Assembly (NCBI RefSeq): GCF_000701265.1
Contig: NZ_KL370761.1
Coordinates: 62,001-126,000 of the forward strand
Length of the DNA: 64,000 nt
From: Legionella wadsworthii DSM 21896 = ATCC 33877
GTDB taxonomy: Bacteria > Pseudomonadota > Gammaproteobacteria > Legionellales > Legionellaceae
Direction: 5' to 3'
The position numbers and the translations under genes were made by a program. Of this stretch, positions 9,799 through 19,323 are shown piece by piece (the first letter of the stretch is position 1; every line of letters begins with the position of its first letter). Under the pieces are notes generated by a model. That model did not search any database. It worked only from the letters and a program-made list of their open reading frames with translations, and had not been told where the DNA came from.

Positions 9799-10794
9799 AT
9801 GACTCATTACAACATCCCTCTAAGATTATCTCGTTTAAGAAATGGTGCAATGTCTCGCGCTTTGATGAAGGAAACAAGATTGCATCCTCAGCAATTCATT
9901 GCACCTTTATTTATCAGCGAATTGATTCATGAGCCCCAGGAAATTAATGCCATGCCCGGTCAATATCAATTAAGTCTTAATTCCATCCCGCAAGAAATTG
10001 AATTAATTAGTTCCTTAGGTATTCCTGCGGTACTGTTGTTTGGTATTCCGAAACATAAAGATGCCTACGGAAGTGAATCCTTCAACGAAGAAGGAATCGT
10101 ACAAAAAGCAATCAAGCAAATTCGCGCTGTAAATAAAGACATTCTAATCATAAGTGATCTCTGTTTTTGTGAGTATACCGATCATGGACACTGCGGCATT
10201 CTTAATGGGGAAAAAATTGATACCGATAAAACTTTGGCATTGCTCGGGAAACAAGCGGTAAGCCATGCTCAAGCAGGTGCTGATTGGGTAGCGCCCAGCG
10301 GCATGACCGATGGCATGGTGCAAGCAATCCGTGAGGCTTTAGATTCCCAAGGATTTCACCATATTCCCATTTTGAGTTACAGCGCCAAATATTGTTCTTG
10401 TTTGTATGGTCCCTTTAGAGAAGCAGCACAAGGCGCGCCTCAATTTGGCAATCGTAAAGCTTACCAAATGGATCCTGCCAACAGTGCTGAGGCATTGAGA
10501 GAATCCGCATTGGATCTTGAGGAGGGAGCGGATATGATCATGGTAAAACCAGCTGGTTTTTACCTGGATATTATCGCAAGGCTAAAACAACATTTCCCTA
10601 ACGTCCCTCTTTGTGCTTACCAAGTCAGTGGCGAATATTCCATGATTAAAACAGCAGCCCAAAAAGGACTTTTGCATGAAGATCAGGTCATCATCGAGAG
10701 TTTAACCTCAATAAAACGAGCTGGAGCAGATTTTATAATTTCTTACTTCGCTAAAGATATAGCACGCATATTGAATCAAAATAAATTATGCTAA
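9799..10794 (+). CDS. hemB: delta-aminolevulinic acid dehydratase (porphobilinogen synthase)
   Basis: 331-residue cytoplasmic enzyme that condenses two 5-aminolevulinate molecules into porphobilinogen for haem synthesis. The two active-site lysines are present: K197 in SYSAKYCSCLYGPFR and K250 in MIMVKPAGFYLD, the latter being the Schiff-base lysine. The three zinc-binding cysteines C122, C124 and C132 are visible in DLCFCEYTDHGHCG, so this is a zinc-type rather than a magnesium-only type enzyme. Length matches E. coli HemB (324). AGGA lies before the ATG. It stands alone, after the repeat-containing gap. Confidence 0.98.
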   Translation: MTHYNIPLRLSRLRNGAMSRALMKETRLHPQQFIAPLFISELIHEPQEINAMPGQYQLSLNSIPQEIELISSLGIPAVLLFGIPKHKDAYGSESFNEEGIVQKAIKQIRAVNKDILIISDLCFCEYTDHGHCGILNGEKIDTDKTLALLGKQAVSHAQAGADWVAPSGMTDGMVQAIREALDSQGFHHIPILSYSAKYCSCLYGPFREAAQGAPQFGNRKAYQMDPANSAEALRESALDLEEGADMIMVKPAGFYLDIIARLKQHFPNVPLCAYQVSGEYSMIKTAAQKGLLHEDQVIIESLTSIKRAGADFIISYFAKDIARILNQNKLC

Positions 10795-11015
10795 CTAACC
10801 ATTCCTCTTCCTATTTGGAAATAAATGGTGATACCCGAAGGAATCTATTGTTTGTTTAGAGGCTTTTGGTGATAGACACTAAACTAATTTGCGATATACT
10901 CTTGATGCATTTTTGAAAATGTAGACGATCCAATTGGTTTAGGACAGTTAATTTAAAAATCGTGATGAATTGATTAACACAATTAATTTTTAATTAAAAT
11001 GGAGAGAAAGATATA

Positions 11016-11405
11016 ATGAATTTAATATTTAAAGGTTTTTCAGCAATTACTTTAGGTTTAAGTGCTTTGACAGCTTTTGCAAGCCCAGTTTATTTAATTA
11101 CTCATAATAATACGCCCGTCGAATCAAACGCATACATAGCTGGTGTTCCTTCAGCGTATCCAACTGCCGCTAATTCCTCCCAAAAAGTATATTGGAATCT
11201 GGTAAAAATGGCTTGTTACGGTCATACCACAGGCAGGCAATGTACTGCTGTGATTAAAATGGCAACAAATACCGCTAATCCTATAGAAGTAGGTGAAGTT
11301 CATATGGATCTAGATACCGGTGATATTACTCCAAAATATTTATCTAGAAACGGATATACACTCATTGTCAATGGATTGGGTGAAGCCACCATTAATAAAG
11401 GATAA
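11016..11405 (+). CDS. small predicted secreted protein of unknown function
   Basis: 129 residues with a clear signal peptide (MNLIFKGFSAITLGLSALTA, cleavage likely after FAS) and a mature part of about 107 residues. The mature part has two cysteines, in MACYGHTTGRQC, that could form a disulphide. A small repeated-looking C-terminal motif reads VHMDLDTGDITPKYL then GYTLIVNGLGEATI, which suggests a compact beta-rich fold. I do not recognise a named family. A strong GGAG ribosome binding site lies 12 bases before the ATG. It converges on the FadL-type gene with a shared terminator between them. Confidence 0.75.
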   Translation: MNLIFKGFSAITLGLSALTAFASPVYLITHNNTPVESNAYIAGVPSAYPTAANSSQKVYWNLVKMACYGHTTGRQCTAVIKMATNTANPIEVGEVHMDLDTGDITPKYLSRNGYTLIVNGLGEATINKG

Positions 11406-11554
11406 TAATACTGGGACCTGGGGTATGCAATATGACCTAGGTTTACATCAGTAAGTCTCCTCTTTGTATTCACTGATACATTCTCATGTTCAGCAAACCA
11501 CTGCCTACATGAGAATGGCTGATACACAATTTTATATACAATTTATCAGATAAC

Positions 11555-11581
11555 AAAAAAGCCACTTTAAGTGGCTTTTTT
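11555..11581. terminator. bidirectional intrinsic terminator
   Basis: AAAAAAGCCACTT, AA, then GTGGCTTTTTT: an uninterrupted GCCACTT/AAGTGGC stem with A and T runs on both sides. It lies between the convergent secreted-protein gene and the FadL-type gene and can end transcription from both directions. Confidence 0.9.
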
Positions 11582-11604
11582 AGTCATCTCTCTTTTTCAA
11601 GGAA

Positions 11605-13053
11605 TTATTTTGATGGTGCTGGAGGAACTTTATCAATTACCCATGTCAATTGAGCACCTACTAAATCTGCTGCAAAATAACCATCGTCAACATCCACGAA
11701 ATAAGTAGAAGTGGCCGAAAGCTCTTGGACAGAATGGACATTAGGTTTGCTTCCAGCAAAAAGATGGGTATAACCTACATCAATACCAATAGAAGGCTTC
11801 CATTGATAATGTGCACCTACAGCAATAGCCCAACGATCCAAATCAGGTAAACGTACGTTCCTATCGATATTATTGGTAGGAGTTTGATCATAGCCCCCTC
11901 CAACTCTTAGCATTAAATTCGGATTGACATAATAATTAGCACCAAGAGCGACACGCCAAGAATCATGGTAATTTTGAGGTACCGCTGACTCAATATTAGC
12001 TTGATTTACAGGAAATAATGGTGGCGCCCCAATATTAGGTACCGCAACATCATTCAATTGAATCACCTTAAACACATTCCAGTTAGTCCAAACAACAGAA
12101 CCTAATAAAGCCAGCCTATCTGTAACATCCTGGTAAGCACTTAAAGTAAGTACATCAGGGAATTCTTGAGGATTGCTAAATAAATCATTGTTTGTTCTGG
12201 ATGCTTCAGGCGGTAATACAGGGAAGATCAGATTAAAATCGTCATTTGCTAATATCCCCGTTAAGCGACTATGTCCATAGAAAACATGTCTTACTCTCGA
12301 CTGATAATTAACCCCTAAACGTGTGTGGTTATCATTGAACATGCCTAAAACACCGACATGAAAACCCAAACCCCAAGATTGGCCCTTGTTATAGCTTAGT
12401 GTATCCACACTGGCAGGGTTCTCATCAAGCGTGGTAAATAAAGTAGGTGCACCTATGATTTGATTGAATTTAGCACGAGACCATTGAATATCAAGACCTG
12501 CCCCTAATGCAAAATGTTCTGTGAGTTGAGTACCTAACTCTGGTGATACGTCCATTGTCAAGATTTCAGTGTATGTGGCTGAATAGCGAACAGGAGAATC
12601 CGGAGCCCAGTCAGTAGATAACCCAAATGGCGCTGTAACGCTTAGACCGAAAGTAGTACGATTACCCAAAGGAAGCGCATAATGGAATGAAGGAACAAAA
12701 GCATTATAACTGCCGTCTACTCCCTCAAATTCCTGGATATAATTCACAGAAGAAGGGAATGGTGGTGGAAGACCGGTAGCAGTTGAAAATGTACTTGATC
12801 CATCTAGTTTAAGAGTAGGAAATATACCAACCCCGCCAAAAACGAGTTGTTGCTCATGAAGCAATGCTAGACCCGCAGGGTTATACCAACCTGTAGATGC
12901 GTCCGCTGCTTCTGCCGCAGAACCTGCAGCAAAGTTTCCTACTGCGTATCCTGCCCCTTCTCCATATAAGGAGAATCCCGCTGCATGAGCGACACCAGTA
13001 GCCAAAACACTAATAACAGCTGCATTCACTAGTGTCCTTAAGGGTTTTTGCAT
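11605..13053 (-). CDS. FadL/OmpP1-type outer-membrane transport protein
   Basis: Outer-membrane beta-barrel of the FadL family, which passes long-chain fatty acids or other hydrophobic molecules. The start is taken at the ATG at 13053: it gives a signal peptide (MQKPLRTLVNAAVISVLATG, cleaved after AHA) and has GGAG eight bases upstream. An in-frame start 28 codons earlier would add a non-signal-like leader. The mature N-terminus AAGFSLYGEGAGYAVG, followed by ADASTGWYNPAGLAL, is the FadL hatch region with its NPA motif. The rest is beta-rich and ends LTWVIDKVPPAPSK, without the usual terminal aromatic residue. About 482 residues, typical size. Divergent from the lysC-lysA fusion. Confidence 0.88.
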   Translation of the reverse strand: MQKPLRTLVNAAVISVLATGVAHAAGFSLYGEGAGYAVGNFAAGSAAEAADASTGWYNPAGLALLHEQQLVFGGVGIFPTLKLDGSSTFSTATGLPPPFPSSVNYIQEFEGVDGSYNAFVPSFHYALPLGNRTTFGLSVTAPFGLSTDWAPDSPVRYSATYTEILTMDVSPELGTQLTEHFALGAGLDIQWSRAKFNQIIGAPTLFTTLDENPASVDTLSYNKGQSWGLGFHVGVLGMFNDNHTRLGVNYQSRVRHVFYGHSRLTGILANDDFNLIFPVLPPEASRTNNDLFSNPQEFPDVLTLSAYQDVTDRLALLGSVVWTNWNVFKVIQLNDVAVPNIGAPPLFPVNQANIESAVPQNYHDSWRVALGANYYVNPNLMLRVGGGYDQTPTNNIDRNVRLPDLDRWAIAVGAHYQWKPSIGIDVGYTHLFAGSKPNVHSVQELSATSTYFVDVDDGYFAADLVGAQLTWVIDKVPPAPSK

Positions 13054-13287
13054 ATTCTTCACTCCATACTCCTCTAAAATCATACCTTTATCATTAAATA
13101 CAATCTCCATTAAAGAACGAGTGTACCCTGTTTTCAAATCATTAAAAACACCTTAAAAATACTTTTTTATTATTACTTTCAATAAGTAATGAATATTAAT
13201 CCATAGTGATTTATTAAAATTCATCATGGATAATTTATGTTTATTTAAATGAACGGATCAAGAATAAAATTTTTGAATGCTTGTGCA

Positions 13288-13317
13288 TTGACTCTCGTCC
13301 ATGCTAATGTGTATTAA
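13288..13317 (+). promoter_or_regulatory. possible promoter for the lysC-lysA fusion
   Basis: TTGACT (13288-13293, 5 of 6) and TATTAA (13312-13317, 4 of 6) are 18 bases apart. A start of transcription just after 13320 would leave a very short leader and would exclude the TTG at 13320 as start codon, favouring the ATG at 13338. The -10 match is modest. Confidence 0.35.
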
Positions 13318-13337
13318 TTTTGTGCGGAAATGAAATC

Positions 13338-15899
13338 ATGAAGCAAATAGTCACTAAATTTGGTGGTACCAGCGTTTCAACTCGCAATACCTGGAATAAT
13401 ATTGTTTCTATTACTAAAAAACACATCCATTCAGGCGTACAACCTGTTATTGTTTGTTCCGCATTAACTCAAATTTCCAATAAGTTAGAAAAAGCCATAG
13501 AAGCTGCTTTAATTAACGAACATCAAAGTATTCTCACCGATATTCGTAACGGACATCTTTCTCTTGCAGAACAAATGGAAGTAAGTCCCGAACTCATCTC
13601 AAAAGAGTTGTTACAGTTAGAACAATGGCTCACTGGTATTGCTTTATTAAAACAGGCTCCAGCCAAAACCCATGCAGAAGTTTTAAGTATGGGTGAACTG
13701 ATGATGACTCGCTTGGGACATGCGTTTCTCGAAAAACAAGGAATTAGTTGCGCCTGGTTTGATGCCCGCGATATTTTAAACAGCACCCCTTTTCCTGACG
13801 GTACTGCAGCAAATTATTTGTCCGCACGTTGCGACAGCGAATATGATCCCAAGTTAGTGGAACAATTTGCATCCTCTGGTGCCCAGGCCATTATTACTCA
13901 GGGATTTTTTGCTGCAAACCCTCAAGGTGAAACTGTTTTACTTGGTCGTGGTGGATCAGACACTTCAGCTGCGCTAATCGCCGGGAAGTTGCAAGCCCAA
14001 TCTTGTGAAATTTGGACTGATGTTCCTGGGATTTATACAGCGAATCCTCATCAACTACCCCAAGCACGTTTATTGAAAAAATTAAATTATGATGAGGCCC
14101 AGGAAATTGCCACAATGGGTGCAAAAGTATTGCATCCCAACTGTATTCCCCCTGTTCGACGCGCCAATATACCTATGTCAGTTAAATATACGCAAATGCC
14201 TGAGCATTCGGGAACACTCATCACCAAAGACATTGATGAAACGGCACCTTTGATTAAATCCATCCAAATTAAAAACAGTATCTTATTGATATCTATAGAT
14301 ACCTTACACATGTGGCAACAAGTAGGCTTTTTATCGGATGTTTTTACTGCGTTCAAACATCATGGCTTCTCAGTGGATTTACTCTCCTCCTCAGAGTTTA
14401 ATGTCACACTGTCTTTGGACATCAACAGTAAAATACATGACAGGCCCGCAATTAATGCTTTACTTGATGAATTGAATCAGTTTGGTCGCGCCAAACTTAT
14501 TGAACCTTGTAGTGCGGTTAGTCTCGTGGGGCATCATATTCGTACTGTACTGCCCCAGCTAGGGCCTGCTTTAGAGGTTTTTGAAGCAAAACAGGTCTAT
14601 TTAATGTCCCTTGCTTCTAATGATTTGAACCTCACTTTCGTTGTCGATGAGTCCCAAGCAAATCAATTATGTCAAAAACTGCATCATTTACTCATTGAAA
14701 ATAATCCCCAAATATTTTATTACTCAAAAAGTTGGCATGAAGAATTTGGTAAACCTGTAGTTCGTAATGTGCCCTGGTGGGAAAAAGAGCGTGATCGTTT
14801 GTTGACAATCGCATCAACTCATTCACCTTGCTATGTGTATCATAATCCTACTCAAGTCGAACGAGCCAAACAATTACTGTCGCTAAAATCTATAGATGCA
14901 TTGTTCTATGCAATAAAGGCTAATTTTCATCCTTCCGTTTTAACCACTATGGAAAAAGAAGGAATAGGTTTTGAATGCGTATCGATTCAAGAGCTGGATA
15001 AAGTGCTGGAGCTTTTTCCAGATATTGATCGAAAAAGAATATTATTTACTCCAAATTTTGCGCCGAGATCAGAATATGAGTATGCTTTGAATATCGGATG
15101 TTATGTCACGATAGATAGTTTGTATCCTCTCGAACATTGGCCGGATTTGTTTAAAAATCGGGAAGTTATTATTCGTATTGATCCCGGCACAGGTGCCGGT
15201 CACCATAAACATGTTTCAACCGGAGGAAACGAATCAAAATTCGGCATCACTCAAAATGATATGGATCAAGTGTTGGCACTCACTAAAAAATATAAAATCC
15301 AAGTCATCGGTTTACATGCACACTCTGGCAGCGGCATTCTTACCCCGGAATTATGGCAACAAACTGCTTCAATGCTTGCCTCATTAGCAGAGTATTTCCC
15401 CCAGGTAAAATCAATTAATCTTGGAGGCGGATTAGGTATTGTAGAAAAACCAGGTCAACAACCTATCGATTTTGCCAATATGGACGCATTACTTATGGCT
15501 GTAAAATCTCGTTACCCTCACATTGAGATATGGCTTGAACCAGGCCGTTTTTTTGTAGCCGAAAGTGGGGTCATTCTCGCTAAAGTGACTCAATGTAAAG
15601 AGAAAGGAAAAGTTAAATTTGTCGGAATAGAAACAGGAATGAACTCACTCATCCGCCCTTCTTTGTACGGTGCGTATCATGAAATTGTCAATTTAAGCCG
15701 TTTACATGAAGAAAAAGCCGGATTTTCCCATATTGTAGGACCCATTTGTGAGTCAGGTGATACCTTGGGTTATGATCGATTATTACCGGTGACTGAAGAA
15801 GGTGATGTAATATTAATTGCCAATACCGGCGCCTACGGCCGGTGTATGAGTTCCAATTACAACTTGCGTCCGCCAGCACAAGAAATTGTTATAGACTAA
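13338..15899 (+). CDS. lysAC: bifunctional aspartate kinase / diaminopimelate decarboxylase
   Basis: Single 853-residue chain carrying the first and last enzymes of the lysine pathway. The N-terminal half is aspartokinase: KFGGTSVST near the start, LLGRGGSDTSAALIA and a regulatory ACT-type region to about residue 465. The C-terminal half is PLP-dependent diaminopimelate decarboxylase: FYAIKANFHP with the PLP lysine at residue 527, GLHAHSGSGI, LGGGLGIVEK, EPGRFFVAESG and CESGDTLGYDR. Such fusions are known in several gammaproteobacteria. The ATG at 13338 is preferred over the in-frame TTG at 13320 because it has GGAA upstream and begins exactly at the aspartokinase N-terminus. A close stand-alone paralogue of the decarboxylase half lies at 22076. 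Confidence 0.93.
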   Translation: MKQIVTKFGGTSVSTRNTWNNIVSITKKHIHSGVQPVIVCSALTQISNKLEKAIEAALINEHQSILTDIRNGHLSLAEQMEVSPELISKELLQLEQWLTGIALLKQAPAKTHAEVLSMGELMMTRLGHAFLEKQGISCAWFDARDILNSTPFPDGTAANYLSARCDSEYDPKLVEQFASSGAQAIITQGFFAANPQGETVLLGRGGSDTSAALIAGKLQAQSCEIWTDVPGIYTANPHQLPQARLLKKLNYDEAQEIATMGAKVLHPNCIPPVRRANIPMSVKYTQMPEHSGTLITKDIDETAPLIKSIQIKNSILLISIDTLHMWQQVGFLSDVFTAFKHHGFSVDLLSSSEFNVTLSLDINSKIHDRPAINALLDELNQFGRAKLIEPCSAVSLVGHHIRTVLPQLGPALEVFEAKQVYLMSLASNDLNLTFVVDESQANQLCQKLHHLLIENNPQIFYYSKSWHEEFGKPVVRNVPWWEKERDRLLTIASTHSPCYVYHNPTQVERAKQLLSLKSIDALFYAIKANFHPSVLTTMEKEGIGFECVSIQELDKVLELFPDIDRKRILFTPNFAPRSEYEYALNIGCYVTIDSLYPLEHWPDLFKNREVIIRIDPGTGAGHHKHVSTGGNESKFGITQNDMDQVLALTKKYKIQVIGLHAHSGSGILTPELWQQTASMLASLAEYFPQVKSINLGGGLGIVEKPGQQPIDFANMDALLMAVKSRYPHIEIWLEPGRFFVAESGVILAKVTQCKEKGKVKFVGIETGMNSLIRPSLYGAYHEIVNLSRLHEEKAGFSHIVGPICESGDTLGYDRLLPVTEEGDVILIANTGAYGRCMSSNYNLRPPAQEIVID

Positions 15900-15902
15900 G
15901 CC

Positions 15903-15930
15903 TCTCCTTCTCCTTAAGGGAGAAGGGAGA
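15903..15930. repeat. imperfect palindrome after lysAC
   Basis: TCTCCTTCTCC (15903-15913) is nearly complementary to GGGAGAAGGGAGA (15918-15930) around TTAA, three bases after the lysAC stop. There is no T run after it, so it is more like a dispersed intergenic palindrome than a classical terminator, although it could slow polymerase or protect the mRNA end. Confidence 0.5.
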
Positions 15931-16007
15931 CACTCCAATAATGACTTTCTAGACTGATTTCAATCGAATATCCATTACAATTTATTGAATAAGGAATAAA
16001 AATACCA

Positions 16008-19000
16008 ATGCTAGTCGACAGTGATCAAAGAAGCCAAGCCACAAATCCTTCCTTATCATTTATCGTCCAAGCTCCTGCTGGGTCAGGCAAAACAGAAATT
16101 CTGACGCAACGGTATTTGCGATTATTAAGCACCGTTACAGCTCCAGAACAAATTGTCGCATTAACTTTTACTCGTAAAGCAGCAAGCGAAATGCGGGAGC
16201 GTATTGTATCCGCATTACATCAGGCAGCCAACAATAAAAAAGGGAGCACGCCCCATCAGCAAATGACTTTTGATTTTGCTCTTGCGGCGCTGCAACACGA
16301 TGCCCGTTATGGGTGGAATTTATTACAGCAGCCTAATCGATTAAGAGTCATTACCATTGACTCATTATGCCAGAGTATCAATCAAGCAATTCCTCTTTTA
16401 GAAAAACAAATTGCTTATTCAACAGTGACTGAAAAGGCTCAAAGTCATTATTTACATGCCAGCCGACAATGTATTCAATATGCTTTAAACACCACGGAAT
16501 ATCAAAATGCAATAAAAAAACTTCTATTGCACGTGGATAATCGTCAGGATCGGCTTCTTGATTTATTCACCTCCCTCCTCTCGCAGAGGGATCAATGGCT
16601 AGCTCCCTTATTCCAAGCAAGAATTCAAGATAAATCGACCTTTGAACAAGCATTACAATTTATAGAAAAGCATGAATTAAAAAGATTGATAACAAGCCTG
16701 CCCACCCATTTGGCTCAAGAACTCACTCGATCTGCACGAGAAATTGCATCGTTAGAAGATAATCCAGAATCACCACGCTATTGTCTGAAAAATTGGAATG
16801 ATTTTAAGCAAATCAATCAAGTCATTGCTTTAGGTCTAAGTAAACTGTTACTCACAGGTGGGGGTAATCTTCGCAAAAGTTTTGATCATCATGTAGGCTT
16901 GCTGAGTTCATCCTGTCATCCAGATGAATATAAAAAAATTAAAAATGCGAGTAAAGAATTACTCAGTGAACTCAATGAATATCCAGATTTCCTGGATGCA
17001 TTAATTCAAGTAAGCAATTTACCGGCACCAGAATATGATCTGGAACAATGGGAAATCCTGCAGGCTCTTTTTTTAATGCTTCCTCTTCTAGTCAGTCATT
17101 TACATCTTTTATTTAGTGAGCGGAATGAAGTTGACTTTACTACAATATCAATGCAGGCATTGAATGCTTTAGGTGAAGCAGAAAATCCGACTGATTTGGC
17201 TTTATATTTAGATCATACCCTAAAACATATTTTAGTAGATGAATTTCAAGATACCTCCATCGCACAGTTTGACTTGTTGGCTAAACTAGTTTGTGGATGG
17301 CAGGAAGGGGATGGAAAAACACTTTTTATAGTCGGCGATCCCATGCAATCCATTTATCGGTTTAGACAAGCGGAAGTGGGTCTATTTTTTCGCGCAAAAG
17401 AACAGGGTATAGGTCCTGTCAAATTACTCCCGCTTCAACTAAGTTGTAACTTTCGTTCATCACATACTGTAGTCAATTGGGTCAATGAACAGTTTGCCGC
17501 TATTTTTCCAAAACAAATTGATATGGAATCGGGAGCGGTTTCGTTCCATCCCAGCGTCAATGTCATTCAGGATGATGGATTCAGCGCAATTCACGCATTA
17601 AAATTTAAAAGCCGAGAAGATGAAGCAAGAAAACTCATAGAAAGCATTCAGTTTGAATTGCAAGCTCATCCCCAGCAAACAATGGCAATATTAGTTCGCA
17701 CAAGAACCCAGTTAGGGGAAATTATTCGTCTATTGCGTCAGCATCAAATCCCTTATCAGGGCACAGATATAACTTTATTAACCAATATGCACCATCTGCG
17801 TGATGTTTGGTCTCTCACCCATGCATTATTAGAACCAGCAAATCGGCTTTCATGGCTTGCAATACTTCGCAGCCCCTATTGTGGTTTGGTTTTAAAAGAT
17901 ATCCATGCAATTGCACAATTTAATAAGAAAAAATCAATTTATTTTGCATTGCTGCACTTAGACAAAATACAGGCTTTGAGTGAAGAAGGTAAGCTTCGAG
18001 CCAGTTTTTTTATCAAAGTGATGCACAAATCGCTCACTCATAGATATCAACTACGGCTTTCTGAATGGGTAATCCATACGTTAAAAGAATTGCATATAGA
18101 TAATATATTAAACAACAGTCAACTCCAGGACCTGGAACAATTCTGGACTTTACTGGATCGTTTTGAGGAAGATGGCCGTTTACCAGAGATAAATGTATTT
18201 CTCACCGAACTGAATAAACTCTATTCCCAACAAGCAAATCCATCACGCTTGCACGTGATGACTATTCATAAGTCTAAAGGTTTAGAATTCGACACCGTAT
18301 TTTTACCTGGATTAGGGGCCCAGCCCAATCGCGGTTCTAACCCCATGCTGCGTTGGCTCAATTTGCCCACCCAAAATAACCACAATTTATTGTTAATGTC
18401 TCCAGTCCATGCGGCACATCAAGAACACTGTGCCTTATATGATTATCTAAGCAAGTTGGATGAGGTAAAAAGCCATTATGAATCACAACGACTACTCTAT
18501 GTTGCAGTAACCCGGGCAAGATCGCGTTTGTACTTGATGGATTATTCCGATCGCTCCTCAAGAACTTCCTTTAGAAATCTTTTAAAACACGTCACATTTT
18601 CTGAAGACGAATCCCTGCTTTCTATTGAAGATGCCCAATCCTCTTGCCCTAAGCTGGTACGTTTGCCCAATGAATTTTATTTAAATAAAGAACCAGAATT
18701 TCTTCTTTCTTCGGTGGCTGTTCCATTGAAAGAATCCTCTTTCACAAACAGTATTCCCCGAGTAACAGGAATTGTAACGCACCGGTTATTACAGTGGATT
18801 TGTGATAACCATCCTAAAACTGTAGCTGAGGTCCCCTGGAGTATTGCTCGCTATGAGCTGCGCCAATTAGGTTTTGATGATGAGACGCTACAAACAGCGC
18901 TACTTAGCATACAAGAACAAATTATTCGGATGTTCGAAGATACTATTGGACTATGGATTATAGGTCCTCACGATCAGGAACAAAATGAGTATGAATTATT

Positions 19001-19253
19001 AGTGCAATATCAAAATAGACCCATCACTCGAATTATTGACCGAACCTTTGAAGATCAGCACAAGCGATGGATCATTGACTTTAAAACTGGAAAAGAAGAT
19101 GAAATTTCGTTGAGAAAACATAAGCAACAATTAAATGAATATGGATCTTATCTGGTAAATCGTGTTCATCTTCCTATTTATTGCGGTATTTATTATCTGC
19201 CAAATAATACGTGGGTCAGTTGGCAATATGAACCCTCGGAATTAACGGTTTAA
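16008..19253 (+). CDS. UvrD-family helicase with C-terminal PD-(D/E)XK nuclease (AddA/RecB-like)
   Basis: 1081-residue superfamily 1A helicase-nuclease. Helicase motifs in order: Walker A APAGSGKTEI (about residues 22-31), LTFTRKAASEMRERI, motif II LVDEFQDTS, VGDPMQSIYRFRQAE, VMTIHKSKGLEFDTVFLPGL and motif VI LLYVAVTRARSRLYL. The C-terminal domain has RIIDRTFE, then WIIDFKTGK with the Asp-x-Lys of the PD-(D/E)XK nuclease, and QLNEYGSYL. This organisation is that of AddA or RecB, which unwind and resect double-strand DNA ends. No AddB, RecC or RecD partner is encoded next to it: neighbours are lysAC and mrp. A partner may lie elsewhere or it may act alone. Confidence 0.85.
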   Translation: MLVDSDQRSQATNPSLSFIVQAPAGSGKTEILTQRYLRLLSTVTAPEQIVALTFTRKAASEMRERIVSALHQAANNKKGSTPHQQMTFDFALAALQHDARYGWNLLQQPNRLRVITIDSLCQSINQAIPLLEKQIAYSTVTEKAQSHYLHASRQCIQYALNTTEYQNAIKKLLLHVDNRQDRLLDLFTSLLSQRDQWLAPLFQARIQDKSTFEQALQFIEKHELKRLITSLPTHLAQELTRSAREIASLEDNPESPRYCLKNWNDFKQINQVIALGLSKLLLTGGGNLRKSFDHHVGLLSSSCHPDEYKKIKNASKELLSELNEYPDFLDALIQVSNLPAPEYDLEQWEILQALFLMLPLLVSHLHLLFSERNEVDFTTISMQALNALGEAENPTDLALYLDHTLKHILVDEFQDTSIAQFDLLAKLVCGWQEGDGKTLFIVGDPMQSIYRFRQAEVGLFFRAKEQGIGPVKLLPLQLSCNFRSSHTVVNWVNEQFAAIFPKQIDMESGAVSFHPSVNVIQDDGFSAIHALKFKSREDEARKLIESIQFELQAHPQQTMAILVRTRTQLGEIIRLLRQHQIPYQGTDITLLTNMHHLRDVWSLTHALLEPANRLSWLAILRSPYCGLVLKDIHAIAQFNKKKSIYFALLHLDKIQALSEEGKLRASFFIKVMHKSLTHRYQLRLSEWVIHTLKELHIDNILNNSQLQDLEQFWTLLDRFEEDGRLPEINVFLTELNKLYSQQANPSRLHVMTIHKSKGLEFDTVFLPGLGAQPNRGSNPMLRWLNLPTQNNHNLLLMSPVHAAHQEHCALYDYLSKLDEVKSHYESQRLLYVAVTRARSRLYLMDYSDRSSRTSFRNLLKHVTFSEDESLLSIEDAQSSCPKLVRLPNEFYLNKEPEFLLSSVAVPLKESSFTNSIPRVTGIVTHRLLQWICDNHPKTVAEVPWSIARYELRQLGFDDETLQTALLSIQEQIIRMFEDTIGLWIIGPHDQEQNEYELLVQYQNRPITRIIDRTFEDQHKRWIIDFKTGKEDEISLRKHKQQLNEYGSYLVNRVHLPIYCGIYYLPNNTWVSWQYEPSELTV

Positions 19254-19323
19254 TTGCAGAAATCAAACTAGGAAATCCGGTTGCTCTGCGCTATTATTCC
19301 TCTTTTGCATTTAAGGCCATTCT

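Noticed and set aside
13054-13137. 28-residue N-terminal extension of the FadL-type protein
   Set aside because: It would bury the signal peptide. The internal ATG has a good GGAG site and a standard signal sequence right after it.
13320-13337. TTG start six codons upstream of the lysC-lysA ATG
   Set aside because: It would precede the conserved aspartokinase N-terminus, and it lies at or before the predicted transcription start.
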